In this document: positions 62,920-64,000 of the stretch, one piece after another
How positions within the stretch are numbered: the stretch's first letter is position 1
Layout: each line of letters opens with the position of its first letter
Source: Nocardioides immobilis
GTDB taxonomy: Bacteria; Actinomycetota; Actinomycetes; Propionibacteriales; Nocardioidaceae
NCBI RefSeq assembly: GCF_003515065.1
Contig: NZ_QXGH01000011.1
Span: forward strand, 186,001 to 250,000
Direction: 5' to 3'
DNA length: 64,000 nucleotides
Position numbers and translations under genes: made by a program
Notes under the pieces: generated by a model
The model's input: only the letters and a program-made list of their open reading frames with translations
Told to the model about the DNA's origin: nothing
Databases searched by the model: none

Positions 62920-64000
62920 CGGATCTCCTCGACATCGGGAGCCTGGGCCAGCAACGGCCCGCCCCACTCGGCGGTCAGCAGGGCCTCGAGCGCGGCGCCG
63001 ACGCGGTAGCACCGGTCGTCGGCCAGCGCCGGGGCGAGGATCTGGAAGCCGACCGGCAGCCCGTCCTCGTCGGCGAGCCCGGCCGGGACCGAGATGCCGG
63101 GCACGCCGGCCAGGTTGGCCGGGATAGTGGCGAGGTCGTTGAGGTACATCGCCAGCGGGTCGTCGAGCTTCTCCCCCAGCTCGAACGCCGTGGTCGGCGC
63201 CGTCGGCGAGACGAGTACGTCGACCTCCTCGAACGCCGCCTCGAAGTCGCGGCTGATCAGCGTGCGCACCTTCTGCGCCTGGCCGTAGTAGGCGTCGTAG
63301 TAGCCGCTGGACAGGGCGTAGGTGCCGAGGATGATCCGGCGCTTCACCTCGTCGCCGAACCCGGCGTCGCGGGTCACCCGCATGACGTCCTCGGCGCTCG
63401 GCAGCCCGCCGTTCTTGCCGGTCTCCGGGACGACCCGCAGGCCGTAGCGCATCGCGTCGAACTTGGCGAGGTTGGAGGAGCACTCCGCCGGAAGGATCAG
63501 GTAGTACGTCGCGAGCGCGTGCACGAAGGTCGGGCACGACACCTCGACCACCTCTGCACCCGCCTTGACCAACAGGTCGACCGACTCCTGGAAGCGCGCC
63601 ATCACGCCCGGCTGCCAGCCCTCGCCCGAGAGCTCGGTGATGACTCCGACCCGCACACCGGCGAGGTCACCCGTCGCACCCTGGCGGGCGGCGTCGACCA
63701 GGGGCGCGAGCGGCTGGTCGACCGAGGTCGAGTCGAGCGGGTCGTGCCCGCCGATCAGCTCCTGCAGCAGCGCCGCGTCGAGAACCGTCCGGGTGACCGG
63801 CCCCGCCTGGTCGAGGCTGTTGGCCAGCGCGACCAGGCCGTAGCGCGAGACCGCGCCGTACGTCGGCTTCACGCCGACCGTCCCCGTCACCGCACCTGGC
63901 TGGCGGATCGAGCCGCCGGTGTCGGTGCCGACGGCGAGCGGCGCTTCGTACGCCGCGACCGCCGCGGCCGAGCCACCACCGGAGCCGCCGGGGATCCGGG
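62916..64000 (-). CDS. gatA: Asp-tRNA(Asn)/Glu-tRNA(Gln) amidotransferase subunit A, N-terminus beyond window
   Basis: The last ~361 residues of GatA; the gene starts beyond base 64000. Amidase-signature residues are visible: [13 protein letters not shown] and [12 protein letters not shown], supplying the cis-Ser and the nucleophilic Ser of the Ser-cisSer-Lys triad (the Lys lies upstream, outside the window). It releases ammonia from glutamine for GatB. Overlaps gatB by 4 nt. Confidence 0.96.
   Translation of the reverse strand, partial: RIPGGSGGGSAAAVAAYEAPLAVGTDTGGSIRQPGAVTGTVGVKPTYGAVSRYGLVALANSLDQAGPVTRTVLDAALLQELIGGHDPLDSTSVDQPLAPLVDAARQGATGDLAGVRVGVITELSGEGWQPGVMARFQESVDLLVKAGAEVVEVSCPTFVHALATYYLILPAECSSNLAKFDAMRYGLRVVPETGKNGGLPSAEDVMRVTRDAGFGDEVKRRIILGTYALSSGYYDAYYGQAQKVRTLISRDFEAAFEEVDVLVSPTAPTTAFELGEKLDDPLAMYLNDLATIPANLAGVPGISVPAGLADEDGLPVGFQILAPALADDRCYRVGAALEALLTAEWGGPLLAQAPDVEEIR

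Overview
The window is a very GC-rich (roughly 70% by eye), gene-dense actinobacterial chromosome segment. Its gene content and style (PknG with GlnH/GlnX, CHAD protein, MocR/YczE pair, an ilvBNC operon with an attenuator leader, many GTG starts and 4-nt ATGA/GTGA overlaps) suggest a Nocardioides-like member of the Propionibacteriales; that placement is an inference. I saw no tRNA, rRNA, CRISPR, insertion sequence or prophage, and no gene-free stretch longer than 300 bases.

Layout. 1-194: end of a methyltransferase gene. 387-12968 (minus): a tightly overlapping ten-gene signalling operon, read TelA-like protein, small protein, AAA+ ATPase, GlnX-like membrane sensor, GlnH-like lipoprotein, coiled-coil protein, PknG-like kinase, PP2C phosphatase, VWA protein, FHA protein. 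13044-15395: YczE-type membrane protein with a 51-residue partner, divergent from a MocR regulator. 15470-17059: serA. 17241-21166: MoxR/DUF58/DUF4129 operon. 21296-25696: secreted protein, DsbA-like protein, ABC exporter, two small enzymes. 25817-29355: ilvC, ilvN, ilvB behind a Leu/Val leader peptide and an attenuator hairpin; ilvD lies apart at 39196-40911. 29447-38554: VOC protein, CHAD protein, a STAND-type ATPase, acetyltransferase, LysR regulator, a frameshifted SurE-like gene, an ECF sigma factor with a putative anti-sigma factor. 41464-48346: a frameshifted LuxR/ATPase regulator divergent from two tandem secreted paralogues. 48406-53458: mixed enzymes and a transporter. 53526-59825 (minus): a cobalamin riboswitch followed by five genes that look like a split transcobalamin/intrinsic-factor-type receptor plus an ECF transporter (T, A, S). 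59949-61309: two secreted/membrane proteins of unknown role. 61426-64000: gatB and the start-truncated gatA.

The two most interesting systems are the riboswitch-controlled B12 capture/uptake operon (53.5-59.8 kb) and the expanded PknG-GlnHX operon (0.4-13 kb). In the first, an alpha-barrel protein and a separate membrane-anchored DUF4430-like protein appear to be the two halves of the animal B12-carrier fold, feeding an ECF importer. In the second, a nutrient-sensing lipoprotein/membrane pair is physically joined to a kinase, a phosphatase, an FHA reader, a VWA protein, an AAA+ ATPase and TelA, with zinc-ribbon modules shared between kinase, phosphatase and FHA protein.

Two further patterns run across the window. 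First, a family of short GTGTCA/TGACAC repeats, arranged forward then inverted, sits exactly at three convergent gene ends. Second, four genes between 34.7 and 48.3 kb each need one small reading-frame correction; three of these fit one missing G or C, so assembly error must be excluded before calling them broken.
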